This document shows positions 1 to 12,300 of a DNA stretch of 64,000 nucleotides, in pieces. The notes below the pieces were generated by a model. The model was not told where the DNA came from. It saw only the letters and a list, made by a program, of their open reading frames with translations, and made no database searches. The first letter of the stretch is position 1; every line of letters starts with the position of its first letter. The stretch is from Gigantopelta aegis (taxonomy: Eukaryota; Mollusca; Gastropoda; Neomphalida; Peltospiridae). The translations under genes and the position numbers were made by a program. Location: the NCBI RefSeq assembly GCF_016097555.1, contig NC_054701.1:30808707-30872706 (forward strand), written 5' to 3'.

Positions 1-1735
1 AGGTGGACCAACACGCTCACCAGCATTGTAGATCGGCAGGAGTGGTTGGACTAACCCAGTTGCCCTTGGCTTTTTACCAGACTCCTGTAGACTACACATT
101 GGGATATCCTTTGGCATGGGGTCCGGTCCGAATGCGTTTGGCTGTACCATGATTCCATTCACTCTGTGTGAAGTGCTTCCACCGCTTAGTGTTTCTTCGA
201 GCCTGTCTAAGTTGTCCCATGCCAGGGTCGTCATGATGTTCGGTTTAATGTCCTCTGGCAAAGCAATACCGTCAGTTTTATGAGTTTCTAACTTTTGAAG
301 AGCAAGAGCTGTCTCAACCTCTTCAAGCTGTGTATAGGACATTCCATGTCCATAGCGGTTTAGAATCCGTATTAACTCAACATTTCCAGTGAGTGTCTTT
401 ACCGCCTCTGGTAATATGATGTCTTTTGGGGGCGTAAGTCTTGAGCAAGTAACACCGTACACAATGTCCTGCCCAATTGAGTCCACTAATCTATCTACCC
501 TACCTGAGCAGCTGGTAGATTCCCCACTGAAAAGATATCTTAAAAATGCATTTAATGAAATAGGAATAAATTCAGATGACTGTTTTAACTGAGCAGGTAC
601 AGGGGGCCAAGGCATTTTGGTTTCCTGCATTTTGATATCACTTCTAAGTATGAGGGAGACATGCTTGGCCATATTTTCATTGTGACGTGTTCACTTTGAA
701 AATCTGCAGTTCTTCTTTCAACCTCATATTTTCCTTAACAACCTCACCTAGTGAAAGATTATCTGGTTACACCAAAATTTTACCTTTCTCATCAGGAATC
801 ATGTGTAGGCTTTCACCAAACTCAGCAACAAGTTTTCTCTGAATATGTTTTTTGGTAGAACTGTTGACCTCTGTTACACCCATAGATACTAAACTATCTG
901 TCAGTTTCTTTGTCAGTTCAGTAAGTCTAACAACATTAGGTTCAGGAAACGGATCATTTCTAATAAATCTAAACAGTTCTTCATAACTCCTTTTTTCAGC
1001 TCTGGTGTAAATTACTTCAGGATCAAGTTCTATTTCCGTTGTAGAAAGATTGTTATTGTCATCATTTGTCACTTTCTTTGGTGGCCTTGTGAATGCACGA
1101 TAGCACTGCCCATGATAATGTCCTTCGGCAGCCACTAATTCCCATGAAAGAATAGCAATTATACGATCATTTTCGTTCCGCACAGCTGCCTCTCTGATTG
1201 TCCTGTCGGCACGAAGATCTACACATTTAATTAGTTGGTCCCTAGTATTTGTACCTTTTATGTATTTGCTACTCTTTAAACAGAAGATGCAGATAGGTTT
1301 GTACACGGTAGATGCAAATGGGACAGATGATTCTCTCCTATGAAAAGTCTTTGGTTTACCAGTGGCTTCAGATGAATCCCCCGAATTCTGGTTCTCAAGA
1401 ATGGCGTCCAAGTCTCTCTTTATGAAACGATTTCTACACTGCCTATGATAAAACACCTTTGGGACACGACCAGATTCAGCTTTTGCAGAAATCCTAAGAA
1501 TATCATTATTGCCCCTAATTTCAGCAGCTTGAACAAGTTTTGTCCAGGAGTCCCCAGTCCTTTGGTAAAATGAGTTCAGGGTCCTGATCATTGCAATTAA
1601 AAATACAACACTTTCGTATTTTTTTCTCTGGCAATTCAATGTCCCCCTGGTCAACATCAGCTTGATTATCAGTAGGAATACCTTGTTCAGCATCATCCAT
1701 GATCAAGTAGGGTATGGCTCAAATGCACTTCGTTA
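1..1735 (-). mobile_element. Fossil copy of an unclassified dispersed protein-coding element, cut by the window edge
   Basis: Reading on the minus strand, the upstream part codes for two similar putative zinc-binding modules: CCIFNC followed by YHRQCRNRF, and CIFC followed by YHGQCYRAF. A charged segment with KKHIQRKLVAEFG and IPDEKGKILV follows. The downstream part, still open at the window edge, contains DIVYGVTCSRLTPP, AVKTLTGNVELIRILNRYGHG and TLAWDNLDRLEETLSGG. From memory, this protein type is present in many near-identical copies in cnidarian, fish and mollusc genomes, which is why I call it a dispersed element rather than a host gene. I cannot assign it to a transposon or virus-like family. 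The copy looks broken, with roughly three interruptions, and is incomplete in the window. Confidence 0.5.
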
Positions 1736-1892
1736 CCCTGAAAAACCATATGAGGCATCGATAAGGCTGATGAAAATAGATTTTATTGTTATCGTCAACA
1801 ACAATTCAAGAAATAGGTGAGGTATTGTGTTAAACTTTTATCTTTCATCTTGGTCAAAAACACATTTCAAGGTAATTTGAGAAATCAAAGAA

Positions 1893-2445
1893 AGAAATTT
1901 TGACGTTTTGACCTCTGATGACCTTGATAATGACCTAATTTGCATAAGACACATTCCATGTGACAGAACTCTTGATAAGCAGCAAAATGAGTGGTCATTT
2001 GGTTTATTATTCCATATACTTTGAATTATTGCATTTTTCATTTCCCCTACTCCAAATCGGAGAAATTTTCGTCTTTTTAAAAATATGTCTGGAATTATTC
2101 CATGTCCTGCCTCAGTTGATAATTATAATCTCATTATGTTTTTAAAAATGGGTTTTGAACTCCTTCAGCTATAATAAGACTAATTTTGCTTGAAGAAATT
2201 CCAATTGGTTTGGTTCCTATGGTTATTTCTTGAGTGGGCATCCAGATTTTAGGCAACCGCAACAAATCATGACCTTTTGACCTCTGGTGACCTTGATATT
2301 GACCCTAATTTGCATAAAACCTATTTTACTTAATAAAACATTTCATAAGCAACAATATGAGTGGTCATTTGTCTAATTATTCCTCCTACTTTTGGAGTAA
2401 TTGCATTTTTGATTTGCCCTACCCCAAAACATTTTCCTCAATTTT
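1893..2445. repeat. Two diverged direct copies of a non-coding repeat
   Basis: The segments at about 1893-2080 and 2265-2440 share the words GACCTTGATA, CTAATTTGCATAA, ATGAGTGGTCATTTG and ATTGCATTTTT in the same order and spacing. They are old direct copies about 370 bp apart. No coding content is seen. Confidence 0.6.
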
Positions 2446-2610
2446 CGACGTGCATACCCACATTCAAAGGCCGATTACTACAAATTAGCTGTGGATCCAG
2501 CTTTGGCTTCAAAGATTTTTTGAAACTATAGACCTAGTACTTTCTAAAAATCATAATGGCGTTTACTCCCCCCAGGTGGTACCAACCCATGAAATTTTGG
2601 AGTCTAGCTC

Positions 2611-2812
2611 ATGGCCTATGGTATGTACTAGCCTGTCTGTGGAAAGGCGCATCTAACAGATCCTCAATCAAAACGAGTAGCCAATGAAGTGGCGACAGCG
2701 GGTTTCCTCTCTCATTAGGCCTATATGTGTGGTCCTTAGCGATATATATAATCGTAAATAAAATGTGTTGAGTACGTCGTTAAATAAAACATTTCCTTCC
2801 TTTTTTGCTGAA
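2611..2812 (+). repeat. SINE type A, 5'-truncated
   Basis: The segment carries the type A body (GTGGCGACAGCGGGTTTCCTC, shortened here to its core GCGACAGCGGGTTTCC) and the tail AAATGTGTTGAGT-CGTCGTTAAATAAAACATTTC ending in a TTCC-rich tail. The tRNA-like head is missing. It matches the full copy at 33905-34310 base for base over long stretches. Confidence 0.75.
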
Positions 2813-2962
2813 ATTATGATATCCTTGCTGGTTAACTCAAATTGCTAGAAGGTGTTATGTACCGGGCGCGTGTTTGTCCACCATCCCCAATCTCCCGCTC
2901 AAAAGAATTTTTCTTTAATAAGATAAAACATTTTTAACGAGCATGACTCGATCACCCACCCA

Positions 2963-2963
<1 letters not shown>

Positions 2964-3025
<62 letters not shown>
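2964..3025. repeat. (TCTA)n microsatellite
   Basis: About fifteen uninterrupted TCTA units. The array lies 350 bp upstream of the mevalonate kinase start codon. The remaining stretch to the start codon (3026-3378) holds no motif I can support. Confidence 0.95.
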
Positions 3026-3378
3026 ATATAATTATGTTATCAATCAATCAACCTTGGTTCTTAGCACAAAAAATATCAGCATCGTACGGAAATATCCGAG
3101 GTTTTTCGAATAGTTCCGGACGATCGTTCGATTGACTGGTTCACAGTGATCACTGCGTATTAAACGAACTAAATTAGTAGTAGATTTGTTTATTTCCGCA
3201 AACATTGTAGCGTGACAGAACAGGTGCTACCAAACAGTGTACACAGACGTTTACCTGCCTGCTTCAGTAACTCTGGCTGTAATTTATTCTTCTCATATCC
3301 AACACCTGGTGATGGGACATGTTTGTTGGTCATAGACAAATTTAATCAGTAATTTTAAGATAAAATCAATCGGTTAAC

Positions 3379-6300
3379 ATGGATGATTTTCTGGTGTCTG
3401 CTCCAGGAAAAGTAATTTTGCACGGGGAACACGCAGTTGTGTATGGCAAGGTTATAATTTACATCTTTTCTTCTTAGTCATGTTAAATATGTGAACCGAT
3501 TTTTAAGTTTTCATTCATAATTTCATTCTACATTTCATGATTTGTCATCATCTTGTCTGCCTATGTTTTGGCTAGAGTTCCACCCCTTGAGTCGCTTCAA
3601 AGTTCATTCTGTCATTACATTTTGAAAATGTATATATATAACAGTGATCTCGCTTGTTTACCATATATTGTCGTCGACCAGACAAGTAAGTATCTCAATA
3701 CAAAACGTTACAAACCCTTAAAACCAATAATTTTGCAAAGTCCTACGATATGTGGAGAGGGGATACAACCAGGACAGAACAGTTGGAACATGTCCAGGAG
3801 AGGTGAAAAGAACGCACCCAAAGTCTTTGAAATTTGTAGTGACGTAGGCATTGTTGTGCTTCGAGCGACATCTAATGGTGACATCAGAATACAAACTTTC
3901 AAAATTATTTCAAGCAATTGGGACATGGGGATTCCCATGGTATTTATCGATATAAAACCTGCTTTTTTACTCCATTTGATAAAAACGTGATCTAAGTGTG
4001 TTACAGGTTTGTAGATTAACCAAATTATAATTTATTTTCGCTGGATGGAACTAGGGTGTGCGGCTTTAATTTTATTTCCATCTTCATCGAATGAATCAAT
4101 CACTTTTGTAAAGGCGTTGTATATATTATTTGGCACCCAAGATAAATTATTTTAATGATAAACACTACCACTTCTGTTGTTTTTATAAGCAGTGATATCT
4201 CCCAAAAAATGAAAAATGAAAAATGAATAATATTTTATAAAGAATTGCTGAATAAATAGAATGACAGAAGTGACAAAGTAAAAATCATCAGTTACAACCA
4301 ATTAAATTTGGAATTGAGGACAAAATATCAGACGATAGTTAATGGAAACAAAAGACAGATTGACCATTCTGATCAATGACAAATTTGGCGCCAAATAAGT
4401 GGGGGGTTGTAGTTGGAGATTACTGAATCGATAAAAAATTGAATGTTTTGATTGCTCAAATAAAATATAACTTTCATTGATCGAATCAAACATACAATTG
4501 GATACAGGTATGGAACAAAATAGAGGCTGCTAAAAATACTGTTAAATTACATTACGGTAACTGTCGTAAGCTACTGAAGGTTTTCTTCGCCAATTGCTTT
4601 TCCGTACACACAATGCGGCTTGTTTCCTTTGATGTCCAGTATGCAGATTGATCAATTTGTTTTGTGTGGTAAAAGTGTGCATTTGGAAATAATAGCGGAG
4701 ATAGGTGCTGTAAAATATAGTTGGGTGCAGAAAAGTAAAGGTGGGCGGCAATAGTGGGGTGGGCCGTCCCGCTTAAATGGAGCAGCGAGAACACTGCATT
4801 TAATCAAATACTCTAAACCGGGCTATCCCAAAAACTGGTCTATTTACATATACATGAATTGTTTTTAAGGCATCTGCACACACATGAACTCTGACATCGG
4901 AATACTTTTTGATGAATTAACAAACCCTCTCAAAAACAAACTGCTCGAATGATAACTAGGCATAAAAAAAAACAGAGAGGGAAATGTATAGATGACAGTC
5001 ATTTTCAATGTGGCACTATACGTGCTTGCATCACTGGATCGAACCACCTCAGTGAATCCATTCAACTGATTGGGGTTTTTCTCCTTCCAACCAATGGGCA
5101 CAACTGGTCAAAGGCCGTGATATGTGCTTTCCTGTCTGTGAGAAAATACATATAAAAGTTCGCTTGCTGCATTAGAAAAATGTAGCGGGTTTCCTCTGAT
5201 GACTATGTGTCAGAATTACCAAATGTTTGACATTCAATAATGGATGATTAATTAATCCATGTGTTCTAGTGGTGTCATTAAATAAAACAAACTTTATACA
5301 TTTATTAAACGATGTGTGATATTAAACAAACCAAAATAACAAACTGTTTTACTTTACAACAGTATCTTTGTCAAAGTCTCTGCTTCACAAATTCAGTGTG
5401 TACTCTTGAGAAACAATACATTGGTTTACAAGAGAATCCGAGGAATGTCAACATTAGACTATGGCATGTCTTTTAATTTCTTCACAACATAAACTGACAT
5501 CATTATAAACATGTACGGTGGAATCTCAAGTCTACATGTAGATTGGATCTTAATATAATGGGAGCAGATCAACTCGCCCTAAAACCAACTAGCCCCACAC
5601 TGTTTAGTTAACTCATATCATTACTGTTTTATTAATTAAATATACCAATAGTTTAAGCAATAATGTGCATTAAATATTGTTGAATATGCACACCAGTCAG
5701 TCCAAAAGCCTTGTCTGATCATTGCTTTAAGGAAATAAGGGACAAACTCACAAACGTTAAAATAGGCTTGACAGTTCATTGTTTATCCGATATTAGGATC
5801 TCTCCAACATAAACCCATTTAATAAGTGGTCGTAATATTAATAGATAAAATGACACCAAAGTACTCAGTAAAGTAGACATCCATTTTTAATTTCGTCACA
5901 ATTATTTGCAGACAGTAAAGTTTGGGGTGAGTTGTCCAAATACTGGGGCGAGTTGACCAACATTCAAAATAATTCCATATTAAGTTATCACTAGCACTTG
6001 CACAAATTTACAATCTGAAAAACAATTATGTAACGTTCTGTAGGAGCAAATGAGACATATTTTCTGGATAACAAATTGTTCATTTTAATTGTCATTTTAA
6101 ATATCTTTTCTGTTGCAGGCTGCTTTGGCAACTAGTTTAAACATCCGAACATTTATGAGACTTAGCCGGACCCAAGATGGAATGTTAACAGTTAATCTTC
6201 CTAACATCAGCGTGAAGGCATCGTGGCCAGTTGAGACCATCAAGTCATGTTTTAGTCTACCTTTCAGTAAGTTTTCATGTCAAAGCAGTAAGGTAGTGAA

Positions 6301-9300
6301 ATTAATTGAAACTTCAGACATTTCACGAAATGATAACTGTCATTTACATGCAAGTTCTGCACATGTATGAAAATTGTGAATTGTTTAAAAAAATTTATTC
6401 CATACATTGTAAGGCAAAAAAAAAAAAAAAGTGTGTTTCCGGTCGACCGACCGTCCCTAGTTTTACACCCCCACCCCCCGACCCTAATTTTTTTCTCACT
6501 TAAATTGAAAAAAAAAGAAGTAAAAATAAAAGAGGACAACATCGCCAAACAAGAGTATTTCCTTCCTTGCACATTGTTTACATACTATTATACGATACAT
6601 TTTGCACATGTAATTCCCTTCCGAAAAACATCGAGAAATTATGGAAAATCTTTTGTAATAGAGTTCCTTCCTCTGATTAGCTACCACCGAACAGCTTGGT
6701 CGGTCACGGAAGTAACTGAATGTACGAACATAGCCTTGGTACAGGTTATTTCGATTAAATATAATCGTATCAATTCAGCTTAATTCTCGTCTTCACTTAA
6801 ATCAACAGGTCTTATTATTAATGCATCTCAAATGTTTGCATAAAGTATTTAAATTAAGAACAACGAAATTAATACAAATGTCCCATTAATTTAAGGAAAC
6901 ACACAAACAGTGCCATCCAATACTACTACTACTACTACTACAACAACAACAATAATGATAATGATGATAAATAATGATAATGATGATAATAATAATAATT
7001 ATTATTATTATTATTATTATTCTGATAGTTTTCAATTTAAAAAAAAAACCCCAAAACCCCTACCTACCTACCCTAATTTTTTGGGGGATGCAATCGGAAA
7101 GACACCTATTTTTTTCTTTTGCCTAATATATCATGCTTTTACAGGAATAGATATAAGTGCTTGCCTCAGGTGCTTGGGTGTTGTTAAACATCTATTCTAT
7201 TCTCTGCTTGCCTCAGATAAAATGGGTTGTAAGATATTTTGCTCTCAGTAGTTCTAATCATCAACTTTTTTTCTTACCAAGGAAGAGCCATGTTTTGCTT
7301 AATAAAAACAAATGTCAGTCGTAATTATTAATTCATTTTGCAATATGGCCTATAATTCAATTCCTGAAACAAAATACCCCTTAACGTCACCACAATGACC
7401 ATGCTTAATTAGCAGCAATTATTTGTTTGTATCCTACATTACAGTTGATACTCCGACCCCACAGCTGGACAAGGTTACTCCAGACATCCTCAATCAAATA
7501 AAGGAATTTGCTAACATTGACAAGGATTCAGCACAGACTACAGAACTTGCAGTTGTCGCATTGTTGTTTCTCTATGGCAGTATAGCAGCTAAAACGGGGT
7601 AAGCATTTATGTTATAGTTGAGATAAAATGTATACTGAGAATAAAGAAATAAGGGAACATTTGGTAATGCAGACCAAATTTCAGTAACTTCATGTTCATA
7701 TTGTCTGACAGGGCTTACTCTGGGTGATCAGAAAATTTCGCCAAATTATCTTTAAAAAATGCAAAACCTATAGCTATTTCCTAACAAAAAATCAATTATC
7801 ACACAAATTATTTCACTAAATTAAAATAAAATTTGCCAACTGTTCTTAAAAGGGTTAATAACATTTTAGTGTTCTCTTTTGACTAAAATTAATAAAAATC
7901 CACTAGCAACAATTGGAAAGAAATGTTTGAGAGGGGTGTAGCTCCGTGATAAGTGGACCCACTGAGCTTTTCCCCTCATTCCATCCTATGCTTCATGACT
8001 GATATATTGGATGTTTGCTGGTATATAGTATCTAGTCTATTAGAATGTATTTAAAATTTCCTTTAAAGTTTTGCTGCTAATTGAAGGTTTTGTAAAAGTA
8101 TGTGGTGACAACAATTTTTTTCTTCTAATCTTTCAATTCCAAGTGTTGGAATTACAGTGAAAGCCCTGAAAACTGAATCCTCAGTAACCAGAATTCCCTG
8201 AAAATCAGACATCTTTCACAGTCCATTTTTAAATATTGGTACTGAGCTAGGGAAATAACACTGGACACTGTTTATAACCAGACTTTTTATATTGTCCTGT
8301 AGGTGTCTGGTTTAGAGAGGTTTTAGTTTCCATATTTCACAAAACTAAGCAGAGTATAAAGTTAACATGGGGGAAAAGCCAGGCTCCATTGTTTTTTAAA
8401 CTCATGTGGAAATTAATATTTGCATAAACCTCAGAACCAAGGTTGGCTACAATCAACTATTGATGGGTAGATTTTGTACAATGCTAATAACTAATGTAAA
8501 AACAACATATGCACAAATGAATAATTTGCTGCATTATTTTTTATCTCCAGGACTCTGCCTTCCATCACTATCTGTGTATTATCCAAACTGCCAGCCAGTG
8601 CTGGCCTGGGGTCGTCAGCTGCATACTCTGTGTGCTTAGTAACAGGTCTCCTCTCACTGAGCGGTCTCATACAGGAACATGCTGCGGGAGACAGGCACGA
8701 GGGGATGTGGTCTAAGGAGGAGCTGTTACTAATCAATTCGTGGGCTTTCATTGGTGAAAAAATCATTCATGGCAATCCTTCTGGGATTGATAACTCAATA
8801 AGTACTTTTGGTGAGCTCTATTTTAAAAATTTATTCTGTAGTATACGGTATAAGCAAACATAAAACATTACATTCAGTAAAATTCATTTAAAATAAAACT
8901 GATTAAAATTACAAAACCCTTCATGTCCATATGAATGAGTAACATTGAGAATTTGTCTGTAAATATTAAAAATTCGAATGGGCTTGAATCTCAAGGTTTA
9001 CAGGAACAATTAGAGTTGATTAATAATGTTTACCAGGTATCAAATTGCATGTTTTAAAAAAAAAAAAAAAATGTGTATTCTGCAGTAGAATCAATTTTCC
9101 AGTACTTTTTTAAAATTAATTTTTATATAATACGTTTATCCTAAAGTGTATTATTTAAAAACAATGATACTTAAAACTTAGCATTACTTAGTAAGCAGTG
9201 AGAATCCTGTTTTTGAAAATATTCTATATTGCATGTATGTGTACATTTTGCTTTATGTTATGTATTTTGTATTTTCAGGTGGTGCTATTCGCTTTCAAGC

Positions 9301-12300
9301 CGGCAAGATATCTCGTTTGGATAAGTTAGTAATAAAACATCAGAAAATCTAATCTCATTTTATCAGTATGATTACGAAACAAAAAAAGTACACATACATG
9401 TATCCTTTCAGAAAGAATACTGATGCCCCCATCTGAAAACATTATGACATGACTATGAAAAAACCCTATTTGTTATATTTTTGTGTTTATAAGTAGAATT
9501 CAAAATATATGTGTTACCATTCCAGTGATGTACATGTGTATATTACATTTTTATAGTTCATTTCGTTTCTTACAAATTATAGGTCAGTGAAACTTGTGAA
9601 TGTTTAATTCAGTGATTGTGCAATAAAAAGAAAATAATTTAGTTATAATATAATATATTATGTTGATCTACTAGTAGATTAACTATGAAATTTAAATCAT
9701 CAATTATTATAACCAAAAGAAAAAGTGCATCTCAGCTATTTTAATATACTCATTGCCTTACACTGAACTAAATTATCATAGTCAAGCCGTTTAATTTCAT
9801 TTTGATTGGCTCACTAGTATCTCTTTGCAAGTATTTTGTTTCGTTGTCCTTATACAAACTTGTGAACCTCATTTCAGGATGCCACCTTTGCGTATTTTGC
9901 TGGTGAACACTAAAGTTCCTAGAAGCACAAAATTGCTGGTAGCTGGAGTTAAAGAGCGATATACAAAGGTTAGTTAGGAAAGACAGTACCTTATTTATAT
10001 TTTAAATTATCACAGTGTCAGCTTGTCCTTGGTCTGATAGGTCTTAGAATTGATTCTGTGAGTGGATATATTAGTCTGTTTTTCATTCCAGGTACCATGC
10101 TTTTAAAATATTTGTAGTCTAGATTCAAAACTTTAATGGCATGGCAGCATTATACAGATTGTCTGCATGTGATGTCATTAGAAATCATGTAGACCCATTC
10201 TCTGATTGGAGTTTTCCCTCCCATCCCAACCAGTGATCTGTGATCGGTATATCAAATGCAGAGTTTCGACAAATCTGCTAGCCCGACGCCCGTGGCTAGT
10301 GGTTTTTAAGTTCGGGCTAGTGAGAAACGCAAAACCACTAGCCCGCAGGGCTAGTGGTTTCTCACCCCCTCGCCCGCAGGGCTAGTGGTTTCTCATCGCT
10401 CGATCGTCGTGGTTTTTTTTGTTTTTTTTTTTCTTTTTCTCTCGGCTGAAATTTCGTTTAATAAATTTGATTGTGACGTTTGTCATAGAATAATATCAAC
10501 AACATCATCAGTATATAATAATAATCCACTTGAAATAGGTCTGCAAACTGCAGTAACATGCTATCTCTACATCGTTACGGTTACAGCATGCATTGTTCAC
10601 TTTTCCCTTTCAAGTTTCTGGCACAGGAAATCAAGTCTAATGACATGCGTGTTTTGATTGGTTGGACACGTCACGTGGTAGTTAATCTCGCACATAATTA
10701 TGTTTTAGGCTAACTTGGAAATGACCAATCGCGACGACAGGTTAATCTCAATCAAACCCCAGTCATGCTTTGAATTTCAGTGTTTGTTTTATTTACCTAT
10801 TGTTTTCTAATTGAACACTTCGCTTACATATGGTTATCGGCAACCAGGAAAACAATTTACTTTAATGGTAACCGCACATGCAATGACTCAGCTTGAGCTA
10901 TTACATTTGGATAATGTCACAGCTGCCGATACAAGATAATACCTTTTTTGTTCATCAGTTAACAACGGATTAGATGTCGCCGTTCTATTCTTTTGATATC
11001 GGTCTGACATAGGATAATGCCCTGTATTTGAGCAATTGGCAGTACCGTTCCTGGCGACATGAATAGTAGGCCCTAAAAGCATAACCCACTACCAAATACA
11101 CTCAACCATCTATTACCGTGTGTCACACTGTCGTACCCTCATTTAAATTTAATTATTTTGATAGTGGTTTTAGATACCAACCCCGGGAGTGGGCAAAAGC
11201 AAAAACGGGACAATAACGATGGATCACATTGGACAAAAGACCAAACGTACAACACGACAAAACTGAAAGTTACAACATAATTTAAGTGTTTGTTTCATTT
11301 TACTGTTATACTCGTAAATGTGTAATCTTAAAAAAATTAGATAAAAATCCAGTTATAATTGATCAAGAATTTGGGCTAGTGCTTTATCTTGGTGGGCTAG
11401 TGGTTTTCACAAACCCACTAGCCCTGTGGCTAGTGACTTTTCAAAATATTTGTCATACTCTGTCAAATGCTGTGGTATGTGCTGTCCTGTCTGAGAAAGT
11501 GCATATAAAAGATCCCTGGAAAAAAGTAACTTTTTTTCTCTAAGACTATTATTATTACTATTTATATACACGTGTCATTGGAAAAGATTCGGGTTTCTTT
11601 GGTTATTTTACATAATCTAATTTTCAAAAATTAAATATGAATAACTTTTGGAAAAAAATATAGGTCAGTTATTATGACATAATTAGCAAATGGTTAATTT
11701 GAATCATAACAGGGTGAGCTCGGGGAAATAGGAAATAGGTACATGTATTATTAATACTATTAAAGTAGAATGGTTTGTTTTGCACCTAGTATCCCTATGT
11801 GATGAAGTCTGTGATGGACACAACGGAAGCCATTACAAACATCTGCCAGGAGGTTCTTTCCCAGATGGCAGAGAAAGAATCAGGAGAGTACTACACGATG
11901 TTGGAGGTAAGAGTTGTCTCCCATGTGTAGAGAAAATACTTTAATAATGAACCTCAGGAGTGTCATAGTTATGCCATCGAACATAAGGCTGGTGGGTACA
12001 GAGTTCGCAGCCCGGTACCGGCTCCCACCCAGAGCGAGTTTTAATGATTCAATGGGTAAGTGTAAGACCACTACACCCTTTTCTCTCTCACTAACCACTA
12101 ACCCACTGTCCTGGACAGACAACCCAGATAGCTGAGGTGTGTGCCCAGGACAGCATGCTTGAACCTTAATTGGTGATAAGCTCGAAAATAATAGTAAAAA
12201 ATATAATAATAATGGACCAACCTCTGGTGTCATGCATCATTTTTGTGTTTACAATCAATGTTATGGGATGAGTGTGTTCATTTGTTTGATGTAACTTTCT

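Noticed and set aside
3553-3990. 145-residue open frame inside mevalonate kinase intron 1
   Set aside because: No domain or family resemblance, and an antisense frame is equally open. It lies between confirmed exons.
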